From positions 58,648,145 to 58,712,144 of the forward strand of contig CM057468.1 in the NCBI GenBank assembly GCA_030035585.1: a stretch of DNA of 64,000 nucleotides, written 5' to 3'. The notes beneath the pieces are model-generated. The model saw nothing but the letters and a program-made list of their open reading frames with translations. It had not been told where the DNA came from and did no database searches. Below are positions 11,507 through 21,376 of this stretch, piece by piece. Each line of letters starts with the position of its first letter. Positions within the stretch are counted from its first letter, which is position 1. Made by a program: the position numbers and the translations under genes. The stretch comes from Dugong dugon. Lineage: Eukaryota; Chordata; Mammalia; Sirenia; Dugongidae.

Positions 11507-12475
11507 GTACATAGTTAGCTGCTTAAAATCCAAAAGCCATGCTAGTGTTAATTACAGTATTAAACTAAGTGACCTTAATGATTCCATATGGAAATCTGAA
11601 TGTCCGCATTTCTTACCCCGGATAAATTCAGATATCCTTCAAACCATCTTTGTAGCCTCAAGAAATTCACCAAATTCATCAAATGGTTTAACATTATAGC
11701 AATTGGTTGGTAGATTTACTTATACTAAATGAGTCTTTTATTTGACAATCCAATGTATAATGGGAACAATAGAAAACTGGTTTAACTGTAATTAAGATAC
11801 ACTTCTAAAATTACAACCTATGTATTCACTGAATTGGAACTCATTTTTTCTCTAACATGCAGAGCCTAAAAGCTTATAAATAATAGACAAATATGGTCTT
11901 TTACTATAAGCACAGATTAGAGGAAATGCAACGTGTTGAACACAGCAAAGCTTAGTCTTGAAATGCTGACGAGGTCTTAAAGAAATCAGGGAGAAAGTAA
12001 ATGGGACAAGTTTCCTCTGTTTGCTTTCTGGGCTGATCTATTGCTGAAGACTATGAGAATAAAGTTACTACAGAATGAGTCAGATGGGAAACATATGCAA
12101 ACAGAAGACTATCAAGAACATAAGTACGTGTTATCCAATCATTGGTACTTAATTTTAAGCAATAAACATAAAAATTGGATAATGCAAAGTGTCCCAAAAG
12201 GATCAATTTATGAAAAACAATAAGTGATTGTATTTCTTTACATAACAATAATTGCAGCTTGTTTTTTGAAAACCCAGATATTGGTTTGTTTTTTTGAAAC
12301 CCAAGCTCTAATTTTTGAAACCAGAGAAACAATATAACCGAATCAATTGGAATAAAAGACACATTCAATTGGTATAAAAGACACACACAAGCATATTCAC
12401 TAAAGGCAAGTTTGGAATCATAGATCACAGAAAGGATATTTTGATATCCCAAGAAATTTATTCAATTATATACAC
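11507..12475. other. Non-coding stretch upstream of the L1
   Basis: AT-rich sequence. A 133-codon open frame (12051-12452, minus) has no recognisable domain and I do not call it a gene. Confidence 0.4.
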
Positions 12476-12493
12476 AAAAAAATTGATATCTTG
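12476..12493. repeat. Target-site duplication, 5' copy, of the full-length L1
   Basis: The 18-mer AAAAAAATTGATATCTTG here recurs at 21265-21282 directly after the L1 poly(A). The A-rich start fits the L1 endonuclease preference. Confidence 0.92.
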
Positions 12494-12504
12494 GGGTTAA
12501 GGGA

Positions 12505-12513
12505 CAAGATGGC
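12505..12513 (+). promoter_or_regulatory. YY1-like site at the L1 5' end
   Basis: CAAGATGGC lies at positions 12-20 of the element. In human L1 the YY1 site that fixes the transcription start occupies the same offset. Function here is inferred from that parallel. Confidence 0.7.
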
Positions 12514-12725
12514 GCTCTAGGCAGAAACACCACGCCGTCCCTCCACAGCAAAGATCCGAAAAACTAAGCCTAACAGAGAATCAACAATCCTGAAACCCTA
12601 GAACACCAAATGAAGAGATAAAGAACTCAGCCAAACACCAAAAGGAGTGAGAATACTAAAAGAGAACGGAGAGCGAGGAGAAACTCAGGCAGAGATTCCT
12701 TACCAGCTAACGTAGCGCGGATCCA

Positions 12726-12734
12726 CCATCTTGG
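12726..12734 (-). promoter_or_regulatory. Second YY1-like core, opposite strand
   Basis: CCATCTTGG on the plus strand is CCAAGATGG on the minus strand, about 125 bp before the monomer array. It could mark an antisense start, but a nine-base core can occur by chance. Confidence 0.35.
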
Positions 12735-12858
12735 ATTCCTATCGGAGACCAGCAAACGGGAGAGCAGCCTTGCAGAGCATCTGGTCGGAGACAGAACGAC
12801 CGGTAAACTGCGGTGCGCGCTCTCCCACCACCCACCCCTCTCCGCCTCAGCTGGGGAT

Positions 12859-13684
12859 CCCCTGCTTTCCGTGGCCAGGGTCCCTGGGCTGGGGGGTGCT
12901 GGTGCTTGGATTCCGCGCGCCTGGGCTGGCGGCTTTCTGGGAGCCGTTTGCTGGCAGCTAGCGAACCTTTCTCTGCCGCCTCCCCCTCCTTTTGCCTGGG
13001 TGCCTGGTTCCGAGTGCCGTCTCTGCTCTCTCCTGCGGGGCTGTAGGGCTGCGTGCGGGCGTGTGGCTGTTTCTAGGTCTGGGCTCCCGCGTGGGTGGCA
13101 TCCCGGGGCCTTTGTTCGTTCGCCCCTCTGCTTTCCGTGGCCGGAGTCCCTGAGCAGGGGGGCGCCGGTGCTTGGATTCCGCGCGCCCGGGCTGGAGGCT
13201 TTCTGGGAGCCGTTTGCTGGCACCTAGCGAACCTTTTTCTCCCGCCTCCCCCTCCTTTTGCCTGGGTGCCTGGTTCCGAGTGCTGTCTCTGCTCTCTCCT
13301 GCGGGGCTGTAGGGCTGCGTGCGGGCGTGTGGCTGTTTCTAGGTCTGGGCTCCCGCGTGGGTGGGATCCCGGGACCTTTGTTTGTTCGCCCCTCTGCTTT
13401 CCGTGGCCGGAGTCCCTGAGCTGGGGGGCGCCGGTGCTTGGATTCCGCGCGCCCGGGCGGGGGGCTTTCTGGGAGCCGTTTGCCGGCCGCTAGCGAGCCT
13501 TTTTCTGCCGCCTCCCCCTCCTTTTGCCTGGGTGCCTGGTTCCGAGTGCCGTCTCTGCTCTCTCCTGGGGGGCTGTAGGGCTGCGTTCGGGCGTGTGGCT
13601 GTTTCCAGGTCTGGGCTCCCGCGCGGGTGGGATCCTGGGGCCTTTCTTCGTTGGCCCCTCTGCTTCCCGTGGCCACGGTCACTT
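12859..13684 (+). repeat. L1 5' UTR tandem monomers, 266-bp period, about 3.1 copies
   Basis: Landmarks repeat at exactly 266 bp. TGCTTTCC occurs at 12863, 13129 and 13395, with TGCTTCCC at 13661; GCCTGGGTGCCTGGTTCCGA occurs at 12994, 13260 and 13526. The units are GC- and CpG-rich and differ by scattered substitutions. The fourth unit is cut off after about 25 bp. Mouse L1s are known to carry promoter-bearing 5' monomers of about 200 bp; a promoter role here is inferred. Confidence 0.95.
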
Positions 13685-14459
13685 AACCCCGAGACTACCA
13701 GCTTCTTGGAATTCACGCCCCTGAGTGGGGGCTCTCTGGATCCCATTTGTAGGCACTGACTGCTGGTGTTGCCCTTTTTTTTTTTTCTCTCAATTTTATT
13801 TTTCTTCCTTTTTTGATTAGTTTTGTCATCTTTTACCTCTTTTTCTCTTTTGTCTTTCTTCATTGCTTAATTTCTTGTCTCTCTATCTCTTCCTTCTCTT
13901 TCTGATCCCTGAATTCCAGGCGATGTATGCCTCTGTACCTTCTGGCCAGGCTGAGCTGTGAAAATTGAGACCGACTCCCCCAGACCTCATAGCTGCATCG
14001 GTGGGATCCCTGGGAACTTTTCAGTTCTTTAACTTTTCTGATTTTTATTTGGTCATTCTTTCCTTTTCTTTCTCTTCCCCCTTCTGGTTTCCTCCATCCC
14101 ATAGTCTCTCATCTGTACATTCCAACGACAAGTTCCCCTAGCATTCTTTTATGTTTGTACGCTTTTTGCTCCTCCTCCTCTCTCCTCTCTCCCATATCCA
14201 GCTTAGCTTCACACATAACCATCTTCCCGCTGCACCCTACCTACCTGCACCGTGCACTAGACATCACATCACCAAGCGGTGCAGGCACGCCCTATTGGAA
14301 CCTGCCCAGCACTGACTACTGACCGTCCTGGTGGCTGCGGTGAGTGCCACAAGCAACCCATCCCAGTGGCTCCTCCTCAACTAGATCTGCCCAGCTGTAC
14401 CACAAGAACGAAAAAAAAAAAAAAATCTACAATCAATAAACGAGAGAAATATCTACTGA
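13685..14459 (+). other. L1 5' UTR, non-repeated part before ORF1
   Basis: A T- and pyrimidine-rich segment (13771-13870 and 14040-14200) followed by an A-tract at about 14410-14424, just before the ORF1 start. No protein is called. Confidence 0.6.
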
Positions 14460-15509
14460 ATGCCCCGAAAACAGCAAACAATATCAAAACATTTACAAAA
14501 ACAAGACAAGATGGCTCCAATAGGCGTCCAAATTAAAACACCAGATAACTCTCCTGTGGAAGAAAATGCACTAGAAGTACCTGATACGGAACTCAAATCA
14601 CTAATACTCGGAATTTTCCAAGAACTGAGGCAAAAAGCTGACAAACATGAGGAAAAAATAGACAAATTTATGGAAAATACAGACAAAAAATTGGAAGAAT
14701 TCAGGAAGATGATGCAAGAACAAAATGCCAAAATAAATTTACAACTCGAAATTATACAAAAACAACAATTAGAAATCCAAAAGATAAACAACAAGATTTC
14801 AGAAATGGACGGTGTCATAGAAGGGCTGAGAAGTAGATTTGAAACCATGGAAGACAGGATCAGTGGAACTGAAGACAAACACTTGGATACAACTCTGTTT
14901 CAGGAAAACTCAGAAAAAAGAACAAAGAAAAATGAAGAGACCCTGAGAGTTATGTGGGACACAATTAAAAGCAAAAACTTACGAGTGATTGGCATACCAG
15001 AACAGGGGGAGAAAACAGAAAACACAGAGAGGATCATTGAGGAACTGCTGACAGAAAACTTTCCCAATATCATGAAAGATGAAAAGCTGGTCATCCAAGA
15101 AGCTCAACGAACCCCATATAGAAGAGACCCCAAAAGAAAATCACCAAGACATATCATATTCACACTCGCTAAAACTAAAGACAAACAAAGAATCCTGAGA
15201 GCAGCTCGTGAAAAACAAGAAGTCACATACAGAGGAGAAACAATAAGACTAAGCTCAGATTATTCAGCAGAAACCATGCAGGCAAGAAGGCAATGGGATG
15301 ACATATATAAAATCTTGAAAGAAAATAATTGTCAGCCAAGAATAATATATCCTGCAAAACTCTCATTCAGATTTGATGGTGAAATTAGGTCATTTCCAGA
15401 TAAACAGAAACTAAAGGAATATGCAAAAGTCAAACCAAACTTACAAGAATTATTAAAGGGAGTTCTTCGATCTGAGGACAAACAGCTTAAGCCCTCAGGC
15501 AGGACCTAG
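14460..15509 (+). CDS. L1 ORF1 protein (RNA-binding chaperone)
   Basis: 349 codons, uninterrupted; human ORF1p has 338. The family protein forms trimers that coat L1 RNA and act as a nucleic-acid chaperone in the cytoplasmic L1 RNP. Residues about 40-135 form a heptad-rich coiled coil (many L/I/M at a/d spacing among E, K and Q). Residues about 170-260 fit the RRM, starting NLRVIGIPEQ and including the conserved APRTPYRR-like segment and HIIFTLAKTKDKQRIL. The C-terminal domain has ARRQW at 275-279, where the family has its RNA-contacting arginines. The start chosen is the first ATG of the frame; the second ATG at residue 18 is a possible alternative. An intact ORF1 in an element with a broken ORF2 suggests that it decayed recently. 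Confidence 0.95.
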   Translation: MPRKQQTISKHLQKQDKMAPIGVQIKTPDNSPVEENALEVPDTELKSLILGIFQELRQKADKHEEKIDKFMENTDKKLEEFRKMMQEQNAKINLQLEIIQKQQLEIQKINNKISEMDGVIEGLRSRFETMEDRISGTEDKHLDTTLFQENSEKRTKKNEETLRVMWDTIKSKNLRVIGIPEQGEKTENTERIIEELLTENFPNIMKDEKLVIQEAQRTPYRRDPKRKSPRHIIFTLAKTKDKQRILRAAREKQEVTYRGETIRLSSDYSAETMQARRQWDDIYKILKENNCQPRIIYPAKLSFRFDGEIRSFPDKQKLKEYAKVKPNLQELLKGVLRSEDKQLKPSGRT

Positions 15510-15941
15510 GACCTAGGACGCAGGTTAACATGAACCAGGTACCATTCTAGGAACTGAACTACAGACGACTTTCCAAAAACAAAAGATATACAACAGGGAA
15601 TCAGAGAAATCAATCAAAGGATGACAACAACATCAAAACAATGAAAGAGGGAACAAACGGCATAGGTATAGAACCTTCTAAAGGAGAAGAAGGCAAGGCG
15701 ATACCAAGTAACGGTAGACTGCTTCAAAATTATACAGATAAGGGTAAAATTCATGGTAACCACAAAAAAAAGTTAACAAACCAACTCATAAAAATAAATA
15801 CGAAAAACATAAAGTCTCAACAAAAACAAACCCTACAAAAACAAAAGAAATGAACACAAAATCCACAAACAAAAGGAACTCAGCACAAGAGAGTAAGAAA
15901 AACAAAGAAAACTTCAGCATCACAAAAAAAAGCACTAAAAA
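15510..15941 (+). other. L1 ORF1-ORF2 spacer, long and A-rich
   Basis: 432 bp between the ORF1 stop and the ORF2 start; human L1 has about 63 bp. It is extremely A-rich and T-poor. A 70-codon open frame (15641-15853) consists mostly of K, Q, N and T and is probably a product of base composition. How ORF2 is reached by ribosomes across this spacer cannot be read from the sequence. Confidence 0.7.
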
Positions 15942-18900
15942 ATGACGGCAACAAATTCACATCTATCAATAATTACACTGAACGTAAATGGACTCAATGC
16001 ACCCATAAAGCGACGGAGAGTGGCAGAATGGATAAGAAAACAGGATCCATCTATTTGCTGTCTACAAGAGACACATCTTAGAAACAAAGATGTGAATTTA
16101 TTAAAAATCAAAGGTTGGAAAAAAATATATCAAGCTAACAACTATCAAAAAAGAGCAGGAGTGGCAATTCTAATCTCAGATAAAATAGACTTTAAAACAA
16201 AATCTACCATAAAAGACAAAGAAGGACACTATATAATGATTAAGGGGATGATCCATCATGAAGACATAACCATAATAAATATCTATGCACCCAATGACAG
16301 GGCTCCAAAATACATAAAAAAAACTCTAACAGCACTGAAAAGAGAAATTGACAGTTCCACAATAATAGTAGGAGACTTCAACACACCACTCTCAGTAAAG
16401 GACAGAACAACTAAAAAGAAACTCAGCAAAGATACAGAAGACCTAAAGGACACAATCAGCCAACTGGACCTCATAGACATATATAGAACAATCCATCCAA
16501 CCGCTGCAAAGTACACATTCTTTTCCAATGCACATGGAACGTTCTCCAGAATAGACCACATCTTAGGCCACAGAGCAATCCTCAACAAGATCCAAAATGC
16601 TGAGATAATTCACAGTATCTTCTCTGACCACAATGCCATCAAGGTAGAAATTAACACTAGAAAGAGCAAGGAAAAAAAATCAAACACATGGAAACTGAAT
16701 AATAATCTGCTTACACATCAATGGGTAATAGAAGAAATCAGAGATGGAATTAAAAAATTCCTAGAATCAAATTAAAATGAAAACACATCATACCAAAACC
16801 TTTGGGACACAGCAAAGGCAGTCCTCAGAGGACAATTTATAGCAATAGATGCACATATCAAAAAAGAAGAAAGGGACAAAATCAAAACATTAACTACAGA
16901 ACTCAAACAAATAGAAAGAGAACAACAAAAAAAGCCTACAACCACAGGAAGAAAGGAAATAGTAAAGATCAGAGCAGAAATCAATGAAATAGAGAACAGA
17001 AAAACAATAGAAAGAATCAACAAAACCAAAAGTTGGTTCTTTGAAAGAATCAACAAAATCGACAAACCACTGGCCAGACTGACAAAAGAAAAACAGCAGA
17101 GGGCACAAATAACCCAAATAAGAAATGAAATGGGGGACATTACAACAGACCCAACTGAAATAAAAAGGATTATAACAGAATATTATGAAAAACTATATTC
17201 CAACAAATTTGAAAACCTAGAGGAAATGGATAAATTTCTAGAAACATACGGCCTACCCAAACTACAACAAAGTGATATTGAAAATCTGAACAGACCCATA
17301 ACAAGAGAAGAGATTGAAAAGGTAATAAAAAAACTCCCAACCAAAAAAAGCCCTGGCCCAGATGGCTTCACTGGAGAATTCTACAAAACATTTACAGAAG
17401 AGCTCGTACCAGTTCTACTCAAGCTATTTCAGAGCATAGAAGAGGAAGCAACACTTCCAAATTCATTCTATGAAGCCAGCATAACGCTGATACCAAAACC
17501 AGGCAAAGACATCACAAAAAAAGAAAATTACAGACCAATATCTCTCATGAATATAGATGCAAAAATTCTGAACAAAATTCTAGCCAATAGAATTCAGTAT
17601 CATATCAAAAAAATAATACACCACGACCAAGTAGGATTCATACCAGGTATGCAAGGATGGTTTAACATTAGAAAATCCATCAACGTAATCCACCACATAA
17701 ATAAAAGGAAAGAAAAAAATCACATGATTATCTCAATTGATGCAGAAAAGGCATTTGACAAAGTCCAACACCCATTCCTGATAAAAGCTCTCAATAAAAT
17801 AGGTATAGAAGGGAAATTTCTCAACATAATAAAGGGCATCTATGCAAAACCAATAGCCAACATCATTCTTAATGGAGAAAGGCTGAAAACATTCCCCCTG
17901 AAAACAGGAACAAGACAAGGATGCCCTTTATCACCACTCCTATTTAACATTGTGCTGGAAGTTCTAGCTAGAGCAGTAAGGCAAGAAAAAGAAATAAAGG
18001 GCATCCAAATTGGTAATGAAGAAGTTAAACTCTCCCTGTTTGCAGATGATATGATACTATACATAGAAAACCCTAAAGACTCCACGAGAAATTTACTGGA
18101 AGTAATAGAAAGATTCAGCAGAGTAGCAGGATACAAGATAAACATTCAAAAATCAGTTGGATTCCTATACACCGGTAAAGAGAACGATGAAAAGGAGATC
18201 AGGAAATCAATACCATTTTCAATAGCCCCTAAAAAGATAAAATACTTAGGAATAAATCTGACCAGGAATATAAAAGACCTATACAAAGAAAACTACAAAA
18301 CACTGCTGCATGAAACCCAAAGGGATCTACATAAATGGAAAAACATACCATGCTCATGGATAGGCAGACTCAACATTGTGAAAATGGCAATTCTACCTAA
18401 AGCAATCTACAAATACAATGCAATTCCGATACAAATACCAACAACATTCTTCAAAGAGATGGAAAAACTAATTATTAACTTTATATGGAAAGGGAAGAAA
18501 CCCCGAATAAGTAAAGCACTACTGAAGAAGAAGAATAAAGTTGGAGGACTCACACTACCTGACTTGAGAACCTACTATACAGCTACAGTACTCAAAACAG
18601 CCTGGTACTGGTACAACAACAGAGACATTGACCAATGGAACAGAATTGAGAACTCAGATGTAAATCCATCCACCTACGGTCACCTGATTTTTGACAAGGG
18701 CCCAAAATACATCAAATGGGGAAAAGACAGTCTTTTTAACAAATGGTGCTGGCAAAACTGGATATCCATTTGTAGAAAAATGAAACAGGACCCATACCTC
18801 ACACCATATACAAAAACTACTTCAAAATGGATCAAAGACCTGAATATAAAGCCTCAAACTATAAAATTCATAGAAGAAAAAATAGGACCAACACTTCAGA

Positions 18901-19763
18901 CCTTAATACATGGCATTAACAGGATACAAACCATAAACATCAACACAAAAAACCCAACAGATAAACTAGATAATTGGGATCTTCTAAAAATCAAACATCT
19001 ATGCTCTTCAAAAGATTTCACCAAAAGAGTTAAAAGAGAACCTACAGACTGGGAAAAAATTTTTGGACAGTACAAGTCAGACAAAGGTCTAATCTCCATA
19101 ATCTACAAGAAAATCCAACACCTCTACAACAAAAAGACAACCAATCCTATCAAAAAATGGGCAAAGGAAATGAACAGACACTTCACCAAGGAAGACATTC
19201 AAATGGCCAACAGACACATGAGGAAATGCTCGCGATCACTAGCCATTAGAGAAATGCAAATTAAAACCACAATGAGATACCATCTCACCCCGGCATTACT
19301 GGCACGAATCAAAAACACTGGAAATAACAAATGTTGGAGGGGCTGTGGGGAGACGGGAACTCTTATACACTGCTGGTGGGAATGCAAAATGATACAGCCA
19401 TTTTGGAAAATGATATGGCGTTTCCTCAGAAAGCTAGAAATAGACGTACCATTCGATCCAGCAATCCCACTCCTAGGAATATATCCTAGAGAAATAAGAG
19501 TCATCACTCGAATAGACATATGCACACCTATGTTCATGGCAGCATTATTCACAATAGCAAAACGATGGAAACAACCTCGATGTCCATCAACAGACGAATG
19601 GATACACAAACTATGGTACATACACACAATGGAGTACTATGCAATGAGAAAGAACAATGAATCGGTGAACCATCTCATAACATGGATGAAACTGGAGGAC
19701 ATCATGCTGAGTGAAATAAGTCAATCACAAAAGGACAAATATTGTATGAGACCTCTATTGTAA
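15942..19763 (+). pseudogene. L1 ORF2 (endonuclease and reverse transcriptase) with one in-frame stop
   Basis: 1,273 sense codons' length, one of them replaced by a stop (TAA at 16773-16775); the frame is otherwise open to 19763. Human ORF2p has 1,275. The endonuclease residues sit at the human numbers: N14, E43, D145, N147, D205 and H230. The reverse transcriptase has [19 protein letters not shown], the [10 protein letters not shown] block and FADD with its first D at residue 702, also the human number. The C-terminal cysteine region ([18 protein letters not shown]) is present. The protein nicks DNA and primes reverse transcription at the nick. The stop falls between endonuclease and RT, in the linker after KFLESN, where relatives usually have Glu, so a single G-to-T change would explain it. 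Downstream translation could only begin at an internal Met (17130, residue 397). Confidence 0.95.
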
Positions 19764-20364
19764 AAACCCATGAAAATATTCACATGCAAAATGTAACAAT
19801 CCTTGTTGGTTACCAGGGATGGGAGGGGGGGGGGATACTAAATAGGTAATAGGTAAGTGGTAACTTGGGTGAGAGCTGAGATAGTACATAGTACAGGGGA
19901 AACTAACACAACCTGCACAAGGAAAGGTCATGGAGGCCCTATAGACACATCCAAACCCCCCAAGGGACTGAGTTGTTGGACGGAGGGCTCTGGGGACCAT
20001 GATCTCGGGGAACATCTAGCTCAATTGGCATGACACTACTTATAAAGATAATGCTCTACATTCTACCTTGGTGAGTAGTGTCTGGGGTCTTAAACGCCTA
20101 TGAGCGGCCATCTAAGATACTCCACTGATCTCATCCCTTTGGGAACAAGGGAGAACGAAGAGAACAGGATACAAGGAAAAGATTAGTCCGAAGGACTAAT
20201 GGTCCACAGCTACCAAGGCCTCCACGGGACTGAGCCCAGTACAGCTGGATGGTGCCCGGCTACCACCAGTGACTCCTCTGACCAGGATCACAACAGAGGG
20301 TTCTGGGCAGAGCTGGAGTAGGATGTAGAGCATAATTTTAACTCCCAAAAAAAAAAAAAAAAAA
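19764..20364 (+). other. L1 3' UTR, first part, with G-run and internal A-tract
   Basis: A G-rich run at about 19815-19836 (GGGATGGGAGGGGGGGGGG) resembles the G-quadruplex-prone tract known in L1 3' UTRs. An uninterrupted A18 at 20347-20364 looks like a fossil poly(A) end inside the present 3' UTR. Confidence 0.75.
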
Positions 20365-21264
20365 GAAGACCAGATATACTGGCCTAAAGAATACTAGAGA
20401 AACCTCGAGAGTGTGGCCCCCAGACACCCTTTCAGCTCAGAGGGGAAGTTACCTTCAAGGTTCGATGTTAAGTCTGGGAATGGACACCCCAGTAAAACTA
20501 AATGGGACTAACGATGTACAGGAGTCTGGTGACAAGGGCCAGAAGGCAGAGGGAGAGTAGGAAACTGATGATAAGGAACACAAATTGAATAAGGACACTG
20601 TCGATGTATTGTGAGATTGTTGACCACTGCTATAGGGCAACATTTGTAGTAACTATTAAATGGGAGGCTGTTTTGTCCTGTAAGCCTTCATCTTGGGCGA
20701 GAATGGCAGCACAATTGGAAGAGCATAGTCAATATCACTTAAATGTGTAAGTAAAAAGTTTTGAAATGGTGTTTAAATAAAATAAAAATAAATAAATAAA
20801 TAAATAAACAAATGAGACTAAAGAGGTACAATAGTCCACTGACAAGGTCCAGAAGACAGAAGGGGACAAGGAAGCCCCCTGGTGATAGGGAACACAAGGT
20901 GGAGTAAGGATATTCTTGATGTGCTGTGAGATTGTTAACCATTGTCATAGGGCAACATGTGTAGTAACTGTTAAATGAAAAACTATTTTGTTCTGTAAGC
21001 CTTCATCTTAAGTGAGAATAACAGCACAGTTGGAAGAGCGTAGTCAATGTCACTGAACTGTGAATGTAGAAAATTTTGAAACGGTGTATCTTTGGCCATC
21101 TGTAATTTTCATCAAAAAAAAAGGTTGAGAATTTAGAGGCTTAATACGTTGTGGGGTTGTTAACCAATGTCAAAAAAAAAAACAACATGTGTACTACTAT
21201 TTCATGAGAAACTATTTGCTCTGTAAGCTTTCACCTGAAGTACAATAAAATATATATTAAAAAA
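20365..21264 (+). repeat. L1 3' UTR modules, imperfect tandem repeat
   Basis: Three related modules follow one another. GGGCAACAT appears at about 20635 and 20950 (315-bp step) and a shortened version, CAACATGTGTA, at about 21183. CTGTAAGCCTTCATCTT occurs in the first two, and CTGTAAGCTTTCACCTGAAG in the third. Each ends in an A-rich stretch: the TAAA run at 20774-20811, the A-run near 21114-21122, and the terminal poly(A). Confidence 0.85.
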
Positions 21265-21282
21265 AAAAAAATTGATATCTTG
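21265..21282. repeat. Target-site duplication, 3' copy, of the full-length L1
   Basis: Matches 12476-12493 without mismatch. The A-rich left end merges into the L1 poly(A), so its exact start is ambiguous by several bases. Confidence 0.92.
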
Positions 21283-21376
21283 AAAAGTTACTTATTACTC
21301 TTCAACTACTTTCCTTTTGAGCCCATTTGTTTAATAGTAAAACATGTTTTCTGTTGTGAGTTCAAAAGACTTAAAA

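Larger units (their letters stand above)
12494..21264 (+). mobile_element. Full-length L1 LINE, nearly intact, about 8.8 kb
   Basis: A complete insertion: 5' UTR with a YY1-like site at its very start, 266-bp tandem monomers (12859-13684), ORF1 (14460-15509), a long spacer, ORF2 (15942-19763), a modular 3' UTR and poly(A), all inside an 18-bp perfect target duplication. ORF1 is intact. ORF2 has the length and catalytic residues of L1 ORF2 but carries one in-frame stop. Many CpGs survive in the 5' UTR. Perfect flanks, intact frames and undecayed CpGs indicate a fairly recent insertion. It lies in the same orientation as AGR2, ending about 6.3 kb before AGR2's candidate first exon. At 8.8 kb it is longer than the usual 6-7 kb L1, mainly through the 5' and 3' UTRs and the spacer. 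Confidence 0.96.

Noticed and set aside
12051-12452. 133-codon minus-strand open frame
   Set aside because: Low-complexity, Leu/Phe-rich translation of AT-rich sequence with no domain, splice context or promoter.
12627-13223. 198-codon minus-strand open frame as a gene
   Set aside because: It lies wholly in the GC-rich L1 5' UTR monomers; Pro/Arg/Gly/Ala-rich composition repeats with the 266-bp unit. Kept only as a weak lead.
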